64,000 nt of DNA from Calothrix sp. PCC 7507 (GTDB lineage Bacteria; Cyanobacteriota; Cyanobacteriia; Cyanobacteriales; Nostocaceae): positions 4,462,001 to 4,526,000 of the forward strand of contig NC_019682.1 in NCBI RefSeq assembly GCF_000316575.1, given 5' to 3'. Under the pieces are notes generated by a model. The model saw only the letters and a program-made list of their open reading frames with translations. It was not told where the DNA came from and made no database searches. The translations under genes and the position numbers were made by a program. Of this stretch, positions 33,147 to 42,538 are shown in pieces. Position 1 is the stretch's first letter. Each line of letters begins with the position of its first letter.

Positions 33147-33617
33147 ATGACCATTAGCGGCACTGGCAAAGCCACCAGTCCCAGACAAAAGCATACCAAG
33201 CTCAAAGGGGACACCACAGTAGAAGTTGAAAATAATCAAGGTAGCAGCGTGAGTACAGATAAAGTCGAGCAAAGTGCAGAATCTTCTAAGAAACTGGAAA
33301 CTCCAGAGACACTAGCAATAGCAGCAGTGCGTCCCATTGGTCCGAGCGACCTGGAAGTTGCTGAGAAACTCTCAATTGCTGGAGTGCGCCCTGTTAGCAC
33401 CAGTGAATTGCACGTAGTTAGCACCTATAACTCAATGGGAATTCGCCCCATTGGTGCTAACACCATCCAAGTTGTTAGCACTATGAACCTCTCTGGAATT
33501 CGTCCTATTGCCTCCAGTTCCTTGGTAGTTGCTGAAAACTATTCAATATTTGGTAATCGTCCAATAGCATCTAATGATATTGATAATTCTGAAAGTCTAA
33601 TGGGTTATTTAGATTAA
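33147..33617 (+). CDS. Protein with five imperfect 19-20-residue repeats
   Basis: A 156-residue protein with ATG 33147 following GAGGAG (33134-33139) by seven bases. Residues 1-54 are polar, basic and Ser/Gln-rich; residues 55-150 consist of five tandem units of the form I/L-x-x-x-G-x-R-P-I/V-x-x-x-x-L/I-x-V-V/A-x-x, with RPI/RPV invariant in all units. A terminator follows the stop. There is no signal peptide or membrane segment. I do not recognise the family. The even unit length suggests a short beta-strand repeat or a scaffold. Confidence 0.7.
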   Translation: MTISGTGKATSPRQKHTKLKGDTTVEVENNQGSSVSTDKVEQSAESSKKLETPETLAIAAVRPIGPSDLEVAEKLSIAGVRPVSTSELHVVSTYNSMGIRPIGANTIQVVSTMNLSGIRPIASSSLVVAENYSIFGNRPIASNDIDNSESLMGYLD

Positions 33618-33643
33618 ACCTAAAAATCATTCCCATAGCTTTA

Positions 33644-33677
33644 TAACCTGGTTTCCTTGCGAAATCAGGTTTTTTTA
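33644..33677 (+). terminator. Rho-independent terminator of the repeat-protein gene
   Basis: AACCTGGTTTC pairs with GAAATCAGGTT (one mismatch) around a 6-base loop, followed by TTTTTTT. Confidence 0.8.
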
Positions 33678-33932
33678 TGTAAAAAATAGCCAGAAGTTAA
33701 ATTCTCGACTTCTGCGCTCCAGTGTATCTTGATAATAATTAATTTGATGGAGAAATAACATGCTTAACAAGCATTACAACTAGAGGACTCCTATTTGATT
33801 TTTGAAAAAATCTAAGTAGCTTCAGGGGAGCTAGTGCGGTCTTCTCCCCAAGTGGATCAACTGGCGTTGGCTAATGCCCACCAAAACGTAATTTTGTAAG
33901 CAATATCCATCCTACGTAGTAGTTCAAAAAAA

Positions 33933-33958
33933 GAGATATTCTAGATCTAGAATATCTC
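33933..33958. repeat. Perfect 26-nt palindrome
   Basis: GAGATATTCTAGA followed directly by its reverse complement TCTAGAATATCTC (centre AGATCT). It lies 150 bases upstream of the csbD-like gene in a region otherwise without genes (33678-34106). Could be an operator, a hairpin or a terminator lacking a U-tract. Confidence 0.75.
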
Positions 33959-34106
33959 ACCTACAAGAATATAATTTTTGTATTTTTTCTCTTACTTTCA
34001 GCATAGACGAATAATATATCCTGTGGCAGAAGGCTGTAGTAAAAGTTATAAGTTAACGTATGAAAGTAAGAACAAACAAGTTGTCTAATAAAATAGGGGC
34101 AAAAAA

Positions 34107-34289
34107 ATGAGTTTAGAAGAAAAGGCAAAAGCTGCAGCCAAAAATATTGAAGGTAAAGCTCAAGAAGCTGTAGGAAACGTTACAGGAGATCCAAAAGATA
34201 AAGCTGAAGGTAAAGCAAAACAAGCCGAAAGCGAAGTGCGTCAAGGTCTTGAAGATGTGAAAGATAATGTCAAGAAAAAGCTTGACTAA
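34107..34289 (+). CDS. CsbD family stress protein
   Basis: A 60-residue Lys/Glu/Ala-rich, probably unstructured protein with the CsbD pattern MSLEEKAKAAAKNIEGKAQEAVGN, PKDKAEGKAKQ and EDVKDNVKK. CsbD-like proteins in bacteria are induced by general stress and stationary phase; a molecular role is unproven. The start ATG 34107 follows AAATAGGGGC, a modest Shine-Dalgarno. Monocistronic between two large intergenic regions. Confidence 0.9.
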   Translation: MSLEEKAKAAAKNIEGKAQEAVGNVTGDPKDKAEGKAKQAESEVRQGLEDVKDNVKKKLD

Positions 34290-35113
34290 AAATCATGTCT
34301 TTTGCAAAAACTATTAGGATATATCCCATTTTTGCAGAAAATATCAGGTGAGTAAAAATCGCATCTATATCCTTTTTATCCATTTCTCCTGGGATAATAG
34401 GGTCATATAGCCCCCGTAGAGACGTTATTTATAGCGTCTCTACTATGTAATTTCTGATATAAAAAGCATAGGGGTGGGCTTTTCCCAGCTTTGAGGAAAA
34501 CTCATCTGTCACAATCATTAATTGAGTTGGTAAAAGTTGAAGTTAAAGGTGGCCACAACCCACCTTTATTTTTTGCCCATTTTGACGAGCGTAGTAAATT
34601 ATGTCCAGATTTCTGGGAGCATCCCGTTTCCGTTTTAGCAAATCGCCCTGCGAAGACAGCGCACGCTCCGCGAACAGACTAGAAGCCTGGGGCTATACAA
34701 ACTAAACCCGCGCAGGCGGACGAGAGTTTGTGTAGCAGCGATTTCCAATCGCTCGGTATTTCTTCCAAAAGTGGATGCGCCCAGATTTCTGGTATAAAAA
34801 AGATAAATAAATTACTTCATTACTAAAGTAAATTCATACAGGCTTTACATTCTGATGTATATTATCACTCAATACTTAATATCTTCTTCCGTATCTTAAG
34901 GTATTTCATTGTAATATATAGCGGTTCTAGGTCGGATGCAATACAAGGGAGGGATCTTAAAACCTGTACCCCACTGATCTGTAAACCGTTATGTCTGGGT
35001 TTTGGTGGGTAACTCCAGCCTACCGATGTAACTAAAATTATGTGTGACAAGCCTGTTGCCAAAAATATTTAATTCTGCTCAATTCAAATTATTCTGTTTA
35101 TTTTGCCAGCAAC
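34290..35113. other. Intergenic region with dispersed repeats
   Basis: At 34416-34443 a hairpin GTAGAGACG/CGTCTCTAC, a widespread cyanobacterial repeat. From about 34640 to 34800 there are pieces such as GACAGCGCACGCTCCGCGAACAGAC and the CTATACAAACTAAACCCGCGCAGGCGG..GTTTGTGTAGCAGCGATT element. A second block of known-type repeat is around 34915-35000 (GCGGTTCTAGGTCGGATGC). No gene is supported. The only notable frame, at 34491-34682, overlaps these repeats. Confidence 0.55.
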
Positions 35114-35839
35114 ATGACTAAATCAACTAACGAACAGCAACTCTTGTCTTTAGTCAAGGAACTACAGGATTTCTCCTTTAGCCAAGTAGGCTCAATAAAG
35201 ATTTTGCGAATCCTTGGCTACGGACTGCTGCTATTAGCAGCGTTTGACATAATTGAGATGTTTGTTACACCAAGCTTTATGAATCCAGCTTGGGAATTTA
35301 ATACCTTTGGGGCCATAGTTGAACGAGTACCAGTACCTTTAATTGGGTTAGCACTAGTATTTTATGGAAATCTATATTCACGAAGTAAATGGGAATTCTT
35401 AGGTTTAAGATTTTTATCTTGGCTAACCTTATTATTGGGAGTGTTATTCATACTACTAATTCCTTTGAGTGTCAGTAATACTATTCGACTGAGTAAACAA
35501 AATACTTATCAAATTAATGTTTTATCCGAGCAACAAATATCCCAGGCTGAACAAATAGAAAAGCGAGTGAGTCAAGCTACACCTGAGCAGATAAATGATT
35601 TTTTAAAAGCACAAAATCGCCCGTTAGATACTAAAAATATCCAGAATCAAAAAAGTCAAATTTTATCACAAGTATCTCAAGCTAAAACACAAATTAAAAC
35701 TCAAGCAGAAGCGACTCAATCTTCTCGGAATCTGAACTTGCTTAAAAGTTCTGTAAAATGGAATCTTGGGGCTTTAGTTAGTGCGACTTTATTTTTTATT
35801 TTTTGGAAAAAAACCAGATGGGCAAGAACTAAGCTGTGA
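35114..35839 (+). CDS. HpsJ family membrane protein
   Basis: A 241-residue membrane protein of the HpsJ family named from hormogonium polysaccharide loci in Nostoc. There are membrane segments at about 30-50, 70-90, 97-122 and 215-232, with a long coiled-coil-like, Gln/Ser-rich soluble loop between the third and fourth (NVLSEQQISQAEQIEKRVSQ, residues 135-200). Similarity to the family is in the hydrophobic core RFLSWLTLLLGVLFILLIPLSV and in the IRLSKQNTYQIN segment. The link to polysaccharide secretion is family knowledge; here no other hps gene is adjacent, though cyanoexosortase genes lie on the other strand close by. Confidence 0.75.
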   Translation: MTKSTNEQQLLSLVKELQDFSFSQVGSIKILRILGYGLLLLAAFDIIEMFVTPSFMNPAWEFNTFGAIVERVPVPLIGLALVFYGNLYSRSKWEFLGLRFLSWLTLLLGVLFILLIPLSVSNTIRLSKQNTYQINVLSEQQISQAEQIEKRVSQATPEQINDFLKAQNRPLDTKNIQNQKSQILSQVSQAKTQIKTQAEATQSSRNLNLLKSSVKWNLGALVSATLFFIFWKKTRWARTKL

Positions 35840-36047
35840 AAGTATTTGAGCCTTGTTTACTTTTCTTTACACAGTTTGGTTTGATTGTGCCGACTTAAGT
35901 AGGTAGGTGTAATTAAACGTAAGATGTCATTGCTTCTCCGGAGGAGTACGCAATGACAGAACGTATTATATTTATTTATGCCCATCTACTTACTTACTCG
36001 ATTTACTTTAAAAACGCTGTAATATCGAAATTGTCAAACCCTAAACC

Positions 36048-36719
36048 TTATTTTTTTACCTCACTAAATCCATTATCTGGAAAGCGGGGTTGCCACCAGC
36101 GATACCAGGAAAACCAAGCTTTCTCCAGTTTTTGGTAAGCAGTTTCAGGAGAAGAGTTATCTAAAGTCAGAGAAAAATGTGTCCAAAGACAACGTCTATC
36201 TTTAAGATTTCCCTTACCTTGTAACCAAGATAATATATGTTTAGAGTCCAGGTTATATAAGTTTTGATTAAATTGTTCAATAGTAAAAGTACTTTCTCCA
36301 CGCGGATTAATGCAGGCACTTAGATAGGCTCGCTGCTTATCAATACCAAGACCGTAAAAGCCAATTTCTTCACGCTGACGCACAATTGCAGAAGTAGAAA
36401 TAGTGGTAAAGTTCTTAATAAATAAAGGCACATCTCCATTGGCTACATATCGCATTTCAATATCTATAGGTAAGTGATTTTGAATATAGCGATAAGACTT
36501 TTCAGAAGTTACTTCAATTTTTTTTGGTGCTGGTTGAAGTACAAGGCTAGTAGTTACCTGTTGCCATTGTGGTAAAGGTATTTTTTCAGGAAAAACAAAG
36601 GAAGTAAGATTAGATTTATTGGAGACAGGAAACCAGATAACTTTTCCCAAAAGTAAAAGAATACTACTAAAAGTTAGAAGCAGCAGAGTAAGACGGAAAT
36701 GTTGCCAGCGCATAATCAC
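36048..36719 (-). CDS. Cyanoexosortase A system-associated protein
   Basis: A 223-residue protein with one N-terminal membrane anchor (about residues 8-26), then a periplasmic EpsI-like domain: PLPQWQQVTTSLVLQP, GKSYRYIQNHLPIDIEMRYV (in part), and C-terminal NPRGESTFTIEQF, DRRCLWTHFSLTL (DRRCLW is distinctive). These are features of the companion protein found next to cyanoexosortase A. It starts two bases after the stop of the exosortase gene (36722), so the genes form a tight operon. Function probably assists the sorting/processing of PEP-CTERM proteins. Confidence 0.82.
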   Translation of the reverse strand: MIMRWQHFRLTLLLLTFSSILLLLGKVIWFPVSNKSNLTSFVFPEKIPLPQWQQVTTSLVLQPAPKKIEVTSEKSYRYIQNHLPIDIEMRYVANGDVPLFIKNFTTISTSAIVRQREEIGFYGLGIDKQRAYLSACINPRGESTFTIEQFNQNLYNLDSKHILSWLQGKGNLKDRRCLWTHFSLTLDNSSPETAYQKLEKAWFSWYRWWQPRFPDNGFSEVKK

Positions 36720-36721
36720 AT

Positions 36722-37594
36722 TTAGACCTGGGTATAATCTTGATTTTCTTGTTCATTTCTCAAAAAGAAGAACCAGCAGAAACACCCAAAAAGTAGTGTG
36801 GTAAAAACTGGAAACAATTGAGAGCCATTTCCGGTATGCCAATATTCAAATAAATTGTTATTACCTCTAGCTACAAATATAGCCATTAGGGCAACTCTTG
36901 CTGCATTGACCATGAATGCTAAGGTAGCGGCTAAAATAGGCGCTAATATTTTTTGCCACTTGTAAAGGGGAAACATTGAGATAAAAAGTATTGCGATTCC
37001 TAGTATCTGAATAATTTGTTCTGTTCCAGAACATCCAGGATATACTTCTATACCTTTGCCAACTTCAGGAAAAGAAATTGTCACCCCAGATTGAACAATT
37101 TGAAACCCTGTATACCAAAGAATAATTGTGGAAAATTTTGCTGTCACAATAGATAAATCAATTGTTGGCAATAGAAGTATTAATAATCTGGGTGTAATGA
37201 GAAAAAATAATATCATTAGTTCTTTTTGATATTGCTTTAATCCCTTAACACCGGAAGCCATTAGAGCCAGACCTAAAGCTGAAAAGAAAGGAAAGGAAGT
37301 AAGCCAGATATTATTTATACTAGGTGTTAAGGATGAAATTCGTAAAGAGGAAAATACAATAATTAATACACCTAAAATGCTGGATGTGATGCCGCTATCT
37401 AGATTTAAGCTAGAGCGTTTTTCCCCGACAAAAGAAGATACTGCCATCCAGAACAGAATACTATTAAAGAATAAGTTAATGTCTTCAGATCTCCAGACTA
37501 AAGTCAAATGAATTGCTATTAAAGCCGTACCGATTGCCAATAATAAAAATTGGTTAGTGTTGTTTTTTAAAGAGTTGGTTGAGATGGCTTTCAT
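36722..37594 (-). CDS. Cyanoexosortase A
   Basis: Membrane transpeptidase-like enzyme for PEP-CTERM proteins. From ATG 37594 the protein has 290 residues with about eight membrane segments. The catalytic Cys (Cys188) is in YPGCSGTEQ, the Arg (Arg233) in NAARVALMAI and the His (His253) in EYWHTGNGS, the Cys/Arg/His triad of exosortases. The frame is open to 37639, but those 15 extra codons have no family similarity. The associated protein follows directly. No PEP-CTERM substrate is found in the window, so substrates are encoded elsewhere, as usual. Confidence 0.9.
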   Translation of the reverse strand: MKAISTNSLKNNTNQFLLLAIGTALIAIHLTLVWRSEDINLFFNSILFWMAVSSFVGEKRSSLNLDSGITSSILGVLIIVFSSLRISSLTPSINNIWLTSFPFFSALGLALMASGVKGLKQYQKELMILFFLITPRLLILLLPTIDLSIVTAKFSTIILWYTGFQIVQSGVTISFPEVGKGIEVYPGCSGTEQIIQILGIAILFISMFPLYKWQKILAPILAATLAFMVNAARVALMAIFVARGNNNLFEYWHTGNGSQLFPVFTTLLFGCFCWFFFLRNEQENQDYTQV

Positions 37595-37639
37595 ATGAAA
37601 AACTAAAATAGCTATTCTTAATAAGTTTTGCGGATGCAA

Positions 37640-38090
37640 TACGATCGAGGGCGGGAAACCCTCGCCCCTACAGGCTTTGCGATTGAAAACTATACCTCAC
37701 CTGATATCTTGCACCATTCTCAATAACCGTAGGGTGGGCATTGCCCACCGACACAAACATAGGGGTTTTAGGCAATGGTGGGCAGTGCCCACCCTACAAA
37801 AAATGGATTATTGCAACTGGTGCAAGATGTAAGTCACTGATCTGAAAACCGCTATACTTATTACTTAGTTAACAATAGTCAATTTATCCGTAGATACGCT
37901 ACTGTGGTAGTTTATCTTTATCAAAACTTTAATTCACTACCTAAAAAAATTTCAATGCATAAAATTGGGAATGTTTTGTATTAGAACTGTAAAATAATTA
38001 TTAATAAATTTAGATTTTTAATTAAGTAAAACTACTTATAATAATTCAAATAATGTTTATAAAAAATGGATTAAATACTCACCAATAATA
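37640..38090. repeat. Intergenic repeat region including a paired-hairpin element (37729-37797)
   Basis: GTAGGGTGGGCATTGCCCACC (37729-37749) and GGTGGGCAGTGCCCACCCTAC (37777-37797) surround a 27-base linker nearly identical to that at 22891-22958. Just outside are a TGATATCTTGCACCATTCTCAA piece (37701) and its inverse TGGTGCAAGATGTAAGT (37819). The rest is AT-rich with no gene. Confidence 0.7.
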
Positions 38091-38118
38091 AAGGGCGATC
38101 GCCTGATTGATCGCCCTT
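38091..38118 (-). terminator. Terminator-like hairpin downstream of rpe
   Basis: AAGGGCGATC (38091-38100) and GATCGCCCTT (38109-38118) form a 10-bp stem that contains half HIP1 sequence. In the rpe direction it is followed by TATTATT, a weak U-tract. It lies 43 bases after the rpe stop. Confidence 0.6.
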
Positions 38119-38160
38119 GCCTTTCTAATTTAGAATAGTGGATAACCCTACTTGAGTTAC

Positions 38161-38868
38161 TTACACTTTTGCCAATTCTGGTGTGGGACGCTTGCTATTA
38201 CGAATAGATGTAATTGCTTCAGCATAGTCTTTGGCGTTAAACACAGCCGAACCAGCCACAATGGCATTAGCACCAGCTTCTAAAACTTGCCAGGTATTAT
38301 TTGCCTTTAGTCCGCCATCGACTTCAATCCAAAGGTCAAGACCGCGTTCATCAGATATCTGACGCAGCTTGCGAATTTTAGGTAAAACCCCAGGAATAAA
38401 ACTTTGACCGCCAAAGCCAGGGTTAACGCTCATAATCAGCACTAGATCAGCTAGATCGAGTACATATTCAATCAGTTCCAAAGGTGTTGAAGGATTGAGT
38501 ACCACTCCCGCTTTTTTACCGAGTTCTTTGATTTGACCAAGAGTGCGGTGAAGGTGGGGGGAAGCGTTATGTTCTGCATGTACTGAGATAATATCAGCAC
38601 CAGCCTTTGCAAAGCCTTCAACATACTTTTCTGGCTCCACAATCATCAAGTGGACATCCAGTGGCTTTGTCGTAATTGGACGAATCGCCTCCACAACCAG
38701 AGGACCTATTGTAATATTAGGTACAAAACGGCCGTCCATTACATCAACATGAATCCAATCTGCTCCAGCCGCGTCTACGGCTCGAATTTCGTCACCCAGA
38801 CGACTAAAATCGGCTGATAGGATGGACGGAGCAATCACAATGGGCTTTTGAGATAGGTTTTGGGTCAT
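38161..38868 (-). CDS. rpe: Ribulose-phosphate 3-epimerase
   Basis: Interconverts ribulose-5-phosphate and xylulose-5-phosphate in the Calvin cycle and pentose phosphate pathway. The 235-residue TIM barrel starts [27 protein letters not shown]; the family signature [16 protein letters not shown] is at residues 38-53 (metal/catalytic Asp), [11 protein letters not shown] supplies a metal His, [14 protein letters not shown] the phosphate loop and WIEVDGGLK the second catalytic Asp. An extended open frame to 39057 is derived from STRR and is not part of the gene. Essential photosynthetic gene, present alone. Confidence 0.96.
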   Translation of the reverse strand: MTQNLSQKPIVIAPSILSADFSRLGDEIRAVDAAGADWIHVDVMDGRFVPNITIGPLVVEAIRPITTKPLDVHLMIVEPEKYVEGFAKAGADIISVHAEHNASPHLHRTLGQIKELGKKAGVVLNPSTPLELIEYVLDLADLVLIMSVNPGFGGQSFIPGVLPKIRKLRQISDERGLDLWIEVDGGLKANNTWQVLEAGANAIVAGSAVFNAKDYAEAITSIRNSKRPTPELAKV

Positions 38869-38943
38869 GGCTAGTGGGTTTTCAAGCGTCCTCGTCTGTA
38901 AGCATTGTAACAAAATATTGAGCCATCGCTCATAAATGTTTTT

Positions 38944-39056
38944 GGGGATTGGGGATTGGGGATTGGGGATTGGGAGATGGGAGATGGGAGGGAAATAACT
39001 TCTGACTCCTGACTCTTGACTCCTGACAAATGACAAATGACAACTGACCAATGACA
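38944..39056. repeat. STRRs between rpe and the S8 protease gene
   Basis: Four GGGGATT units (38944-38972) and GGGAGAT units, followed after a gap by CTGACTC heptamers (39003-39026) and CAAATGA units to 39056. The last unit, CAATGACAATGA, contributes the ATG used by the next gene. Confidence 0.85.
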
Positions 39057-40652
39057 ATGAACAAAAAACTAACCTGGATAATTTGGGGATTGAGTGCTTC
39101 CTGCTTGAGTGCGCCTGTAGTGGCTGCAGCTTTACAAACGTCTTTGGGAACTAATGGTATTGATGCTCTGAGGCTACACCAAGCTCCTTATAATTTGAGC
39201 GGTCGCAAGATTGCTATTGGTCAGGTAGAAATTGGGCGTCCAGGAATGTTTGGCTGGGATAAAGCGGTGTCTAAAAATCGCGCTATCTCTTTAGCGGCCG
39301 TGTTTTTACGCAATGGTCCAGCCAAATCTAATAGTGGTGTTGATCCTCATGCATACAATGTTGCTGGTGTGATGGTTAGTAAAGACAAAGCCTTACCAGG
39401 AGTTGCTCCAAATGCACGACTGTATTCTTCTGCTGTAGGCTCTACTAAAAATATGGGTCAGCCGGAAGAGTGTTTATCAGCACAGCATGTGGCGTTGCAA
39501 AACAGTGGTGATATTCGTGCTATTAACTTCAGTTTTGGTGAACCCTTGAGCCGTGATCCGCGTCCGGAGGCTGTTTTAGATGGTAATGCTTTGCTAACAC
39601 TATGTATTGACTGGTCTACTCGCATTCATAATGTTGTTTATGCGATCGCAGGGAATCAAGGTAAGGGTGGAATTCCCATCCCCACAGATAATTTTAATGG
39701 AGTCAACGTGGCTTTTTCATCCCGCCGAGGGGGGGTTTTTAATAAAGTTGACGTTTCTAACCTCGCAGGTGCTAATGAGGGCGTGAGCGGTAGGCTAGCT
39801 GGCAGAGAATTTAATACTGGTGGACGCCGCACAATAGGTATAGTTGCGCCTGGTAGTAACATTCCTTTGCTCAATCCTGATGGCAAACTCAATAAGGCTA
39901 CAGGTACGAGTTTTGCTACACCCCACGTCACAGCTACTGTTGCTTTATTGCAAGAATTGGGTGATACAAAACTGCGGACTAAACAAGCTAATTGGAGTAT
40001 TGATTCTCGGCGTCATCAAGTGATGAAAGCTGTATTGTTGAATTCAGCAGATAAGATCCAAGATAGTGGTGATGGCTTGCGATTGGGAATGACCAAGACA
40101 TTAATTGATAAACAAAACCAAGATTGGTTGAGTTCGGATGCTTACAAAGACCCTAAAATTCCTTTAGATTCCCAAATGGGAGCAGGCCATTTAAATGCAT
40201 TTCGAGCTTATCAGCAATTTAATGCTGGTGAATGGCAGCCATCTGCACCTGTACCCCCTATTGGTTGGGATTATCGTACAGTGGACGCACTGAAATCTGT
40301 AGAATATGTGTTAGCCAAACCCCTAAAGCAGGGGAGTTTTGTTGCTATTACCCTAACTTGGGATCGGCTGATAGAACTCAATGATAACAATAAAAATCAG
40401 CTGTTTGATGTGGGAGAAAATTTTAGCGATCGCGGCTTGAATAACCTTGACCTTTATCTAGTAAAAGCTGATGCTACAAATTCGGATCAGGGTACTGTTT
40501 GTTCCTCAATTAGCGACATTGATAATGTAGAACATATTTTTTGCCCTATTCCTGCTGCAGGGAATTACAAAATCCGTGTCCAGTATCGTCAACAGGTCAA
40601 TGAAGTCACTCAACCCTATAGTCTAGCTTGGTGGACAGTGGCTGGGAATTGA
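39057..40652 (+). CDS. Subtilisin-like (S8) serine protease with Asp-to-Glu change
   Basis: Secreted 531-residue protease: signal peptide [24 protein letters not shown], then S8 domain. Catalytic His98 (DPHAYNVAG), oxyanion Asn200 (AIAGNQG) and Ser285 (GTSFATPH) are in place. The position normally held by the catalytic Asp (VxDTG) reads [11 protein letters not shown] with Glu58, so this enzyme may be weakly active, specialised or inactive. A C-terminal beta-rich region (about 375-530) resembles a P-domain/PPC-like segment: [15 protein letters not shown]...LDLYLVKAD...[15 protein letters not shown]. The start can be the ATG at 39051 or 39057, both in the last STRR unit. A lipoprotein serpin gene follows 437 bases later. 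Confidence 0.85.
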   Translation: MNKKLTWIIWGLSASCLSAPVVAAALQTSLGTNGIDALRLHQAPYNLSGRKIAIGQVEIGRPGMFGWDKAVSKNRAISLAAVFLRNGPAKSNSGVDPHAYNVAGVMVSKDKALPGVAPNARLYSSAVGSTKNMGQPEECLSAQHVALQNSGDIRAINFSFGEPLSRDPRPEAVLDGNALLTLCIDWSTRIHNVVYAIAGNQGKGGIPIPTDNFNGVNVAFSSRRGGVFNKVDVSNLAGANEGVSGRLAGREFNTGGRRTIGIVAPGSNIPLLNPDGKLNKATGTSFATPHVTATVALLQELGDTKLRTKQANWSIDSRRHQVMKAVLLNSADKIQDSGDGLRLGMTKTLIDKQNQDWLSSDAYKDPKIPLDSQMGAGHLNAFRAYQQFNAGEWQPSAPVPPIGWDYRTVDALKSVEYVLAKPLKQGSFVAITLTWDRLIELNDNNKNQLFDVGENFSDRGLNNLDLYLVKADATNSDQGTVCSSISDIDNVEHIFCPIPAAGNYKIRVQYRQQVNEVTQPYSLAWWTVAGN

Positions 40653-41089
40653 ATTTTGTCAGGAGTTAGGAATCGGGAGTCAAGGATCATTCCTCCATTC
40701 CCAATTCCCCAATTCCCTAATTTTCGGCTTTGCTTAATTCCTCTCATAAATGCAAAGTTAAGCACAAAATGGCTCGCAAAATCATTAGATTTAGTTATCA
40801 CCATAAACTAAGTAAAAAGCAGTTTCTTGGTCGATATGTAGTTTTAAACACATTTACATAAAACCCTAAAATCCCCTAAGAATCAGGTATATGAGTTGTT
40901 TCGTCAATTAATAATTACTAGTTTTCAGCGTTTATAAGTTCTGTTTAATTCCTGGGACTTACTTACCGTTACAAAAACTGTAACCGCTGGGTTTTTATGT
41001 TGCTGTAAATGCCATAGTTAACTTTTGACACACCATTAGCGTCAATCTTAACCAACAGCTAAACAATCTATGGCGAGCGAGGTGGCAGA
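40653..41089. other. Intergenic region between protease and serpin genes
   Basis: Begins with STRR-like TCAGGAGTTAGGAATCGGGAGTCAAGG and CCAATTCCC units, and contains CGTTACAAAAACTGTAACCG (about 40968), a hairpin followed by GGGTTTTT that could terminate transcription or act before the serpin gene. No gene seen. Confidence 0.5.
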
Positions 41090-42418
41090 ATGAATCGGCA
41101 GAAATTGAGTGGTGAGAGAGAGAATTTCTTGCAAAGACGCTACGGTGTTCGTTTGGGAAGACGTTATGCTTTGGCAGCAGCCAGCGTTGTGCTATTGAGT
41201 GTATTAGGCTGTTCTCAGGTCAATAGTAGTACAAGTGCGCTTGCCCAATCTCGTCTGCCTGAAACCGAGTCTACTTTGCAAAAAAAAACAGCTATCTCTG
41301 ATACCAAAATTGTTGAAGCCAACAACAAATTTGGCTTCAAACTATTTTCAGAAGTTCTGAAAAATAACAGTAGCGAAAAAAACGTTTTTATCTCCCCTTC
41401 AAGTGTAGCGATCGCTCTGGCTATGACCTATAACGGTGCTAGTGGTTCCACTCAACAGGTGATGGCGAAAACCCTGGAATTACAAGGTATGGATTTGCAG
41501 GCGATCAACTCTGGTTACAAAAGATTAAAAAACCTCTTAGAAAATCCTGAAGCCAAGGTGCAACTAACTATCGCTAACTCACTTTGGGCAGATAAAGATG
41601 CTAGCTTCCGGTCAGACTTTCTCCAAAAAGCTCAGGATTTTTATCAAGCTAAGGTGACAACTTTAAACTTTCAAAATGCAGAAGCGCCTAATATTATTAA
41701 TAATTGGGTCAAAGAAAATACCAACGGAAAAATTAACAAGATAGTCGGTGCAGTAGAACCAGAACAAGTGCTGTTTTTGATTAATGCTATATATTTCAAA
41801 GGGCAATGGAGCAACGCATTTGATAAAAGTAAAACTACTGCCTACCCTTTTTATCTGACATCTGGCAAGCAAAAACAACACCAGATGATGCCACAAAACG
41901 GTGAATATCAATACCAAGAAACTGAACAATTTCAGGCAGTTAGTTTACCCTATGGTAAAGATGGGAAAATCAGCTTTTATATCTTTCTCCCAAAACCGAA
42001 TTCTAACCTCAAAGCTTTGCAACAAAACTTGAATTCTGAAAACTGGGAAAAATGGATGACTCAGTTCAAAAAAAGAGAAGGGTTTATTCGCTTACCCAAG
42101 TTTAAAACTGACTATGAAGTGACACTCAATGATGCACTAAAAGCTTTAGGGATGGAAGAGGCTTTTAGTAGCAAAGCTGATTTTTCGGGTATGGGTAAGA
42201 ATCTGGCCATTAGCCAGGTGAAGCATAAGACTTTTGTCGAAGTGAACGAAGAAGGTACAGAAGCCGCCGCATCTACATCTGTGGGAATAGTCGCAACATC
42301 GTTAAGAGAAAAACCAGAACCATTCCGGATGATTGTTGATCGTCCTTTCTTTTGTGCCATTCGCGATCGCACAACAGGTAGCGTTTTGTTTATGGGTTCA
42401 ATTGTTGATCCGCAGTAG
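41090..42418 (+). CDS. Serpin family protein, lipoprotein
   Basis: Serine (or cysteine) protease inhibitor of 442 residues. The N-terminus has a basic stretch, hydrophobic ALAAASVVLLSVLGC, and a lipobox cysteine (about residue 41), so it is probably anchored outside the cytoplasm. The serpin core begins at KFGFKLFSEVLKNN, with NVFISPSSVAIALAM, INAIYFKGQWSNAFD, and shutter-region residues. The reactive-centre loop hinge EEGTEAAASTS (about residues 385-396) has small residues typical of inhibitory serpins and is followed by VGIVATSLR. Counting from the hinge, the scissile bond would be near AT-SL. The distal conserved piece VDRPFFCAIRDRTTGSVLFMGSI is present. Inhibition of the neighbouring S8 protease is possible. 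Confidence 0.93.
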   Translation: MNRQKLSGERENFLQRRYGVRLGRRYALAAASVVLLSVLGCSQVNSSTSALAQSRLPETESTLQKKTAISDTKIVEANNKFGFKLFSEVLKNNSSEKNVFISPSSVAIALAMTYNGASGSTQQVMAKTLELQGMDLQAINSGYKRLKNLLENPEAKVQLTIANSLWADKDASFRSDFLQKAQDFYQAKVTTLNFQNAEAPNIINNWVKENTNGKINKIVGAVEPEQVLFLINAIYFKGQWSNAFDKSKTTAYPFYLTSGKQKQHQMMPQNGEYQYQETEQFQAVSLPYGKDGKISFYIFLPKPNSNLKALQQNLNSENWEKWMTQFKKREGFIRLPKFKTDYEVTLNDALKALGMEEAFSSKADFSGMGKNLAISQVKHKTFVEVNEEGTEAAASTSVGIVATSLREKPEPFRMIVDRPFFCAIRDRTTGSVLFMGSIVDPQ

Positions 42419-42441
42419 GAAATTCAAAATATCGTCATTTA

Positions 42442-42538
42442 TCAGGAGTCAGGAGTCAAGGGTCAGGAGTTATTTCCCTCCCGTCTCCCGTCTCCCATTC
42501 CCTATTCCCTATTTGCCTATTTGCCTATTGCCTATTAC
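42442..42538 (+). repeat. STRR patch downstream of serpin
   Basis: Heptamers AGGAGTC, AGGGTCA, then CCCGTCT/CCCATTCC and TTGCCTA units. The end of the ArsR gene, on the minus strand, reads into the last units, which encode its final residues (IGNRQIGK). Confidence 0.75.

Noticed and set aside
34491-34682. Possible 63-residue protein
   Set aside because: It overlaps several dispersed-repeat fragments and has no start signal.
38869-39057. N-terminal extension of rpe by 63 residues
   Set aside because: The extension is encoded by STRRs and overlaps the start of the protease gene; family similarity begins at the internal Met.
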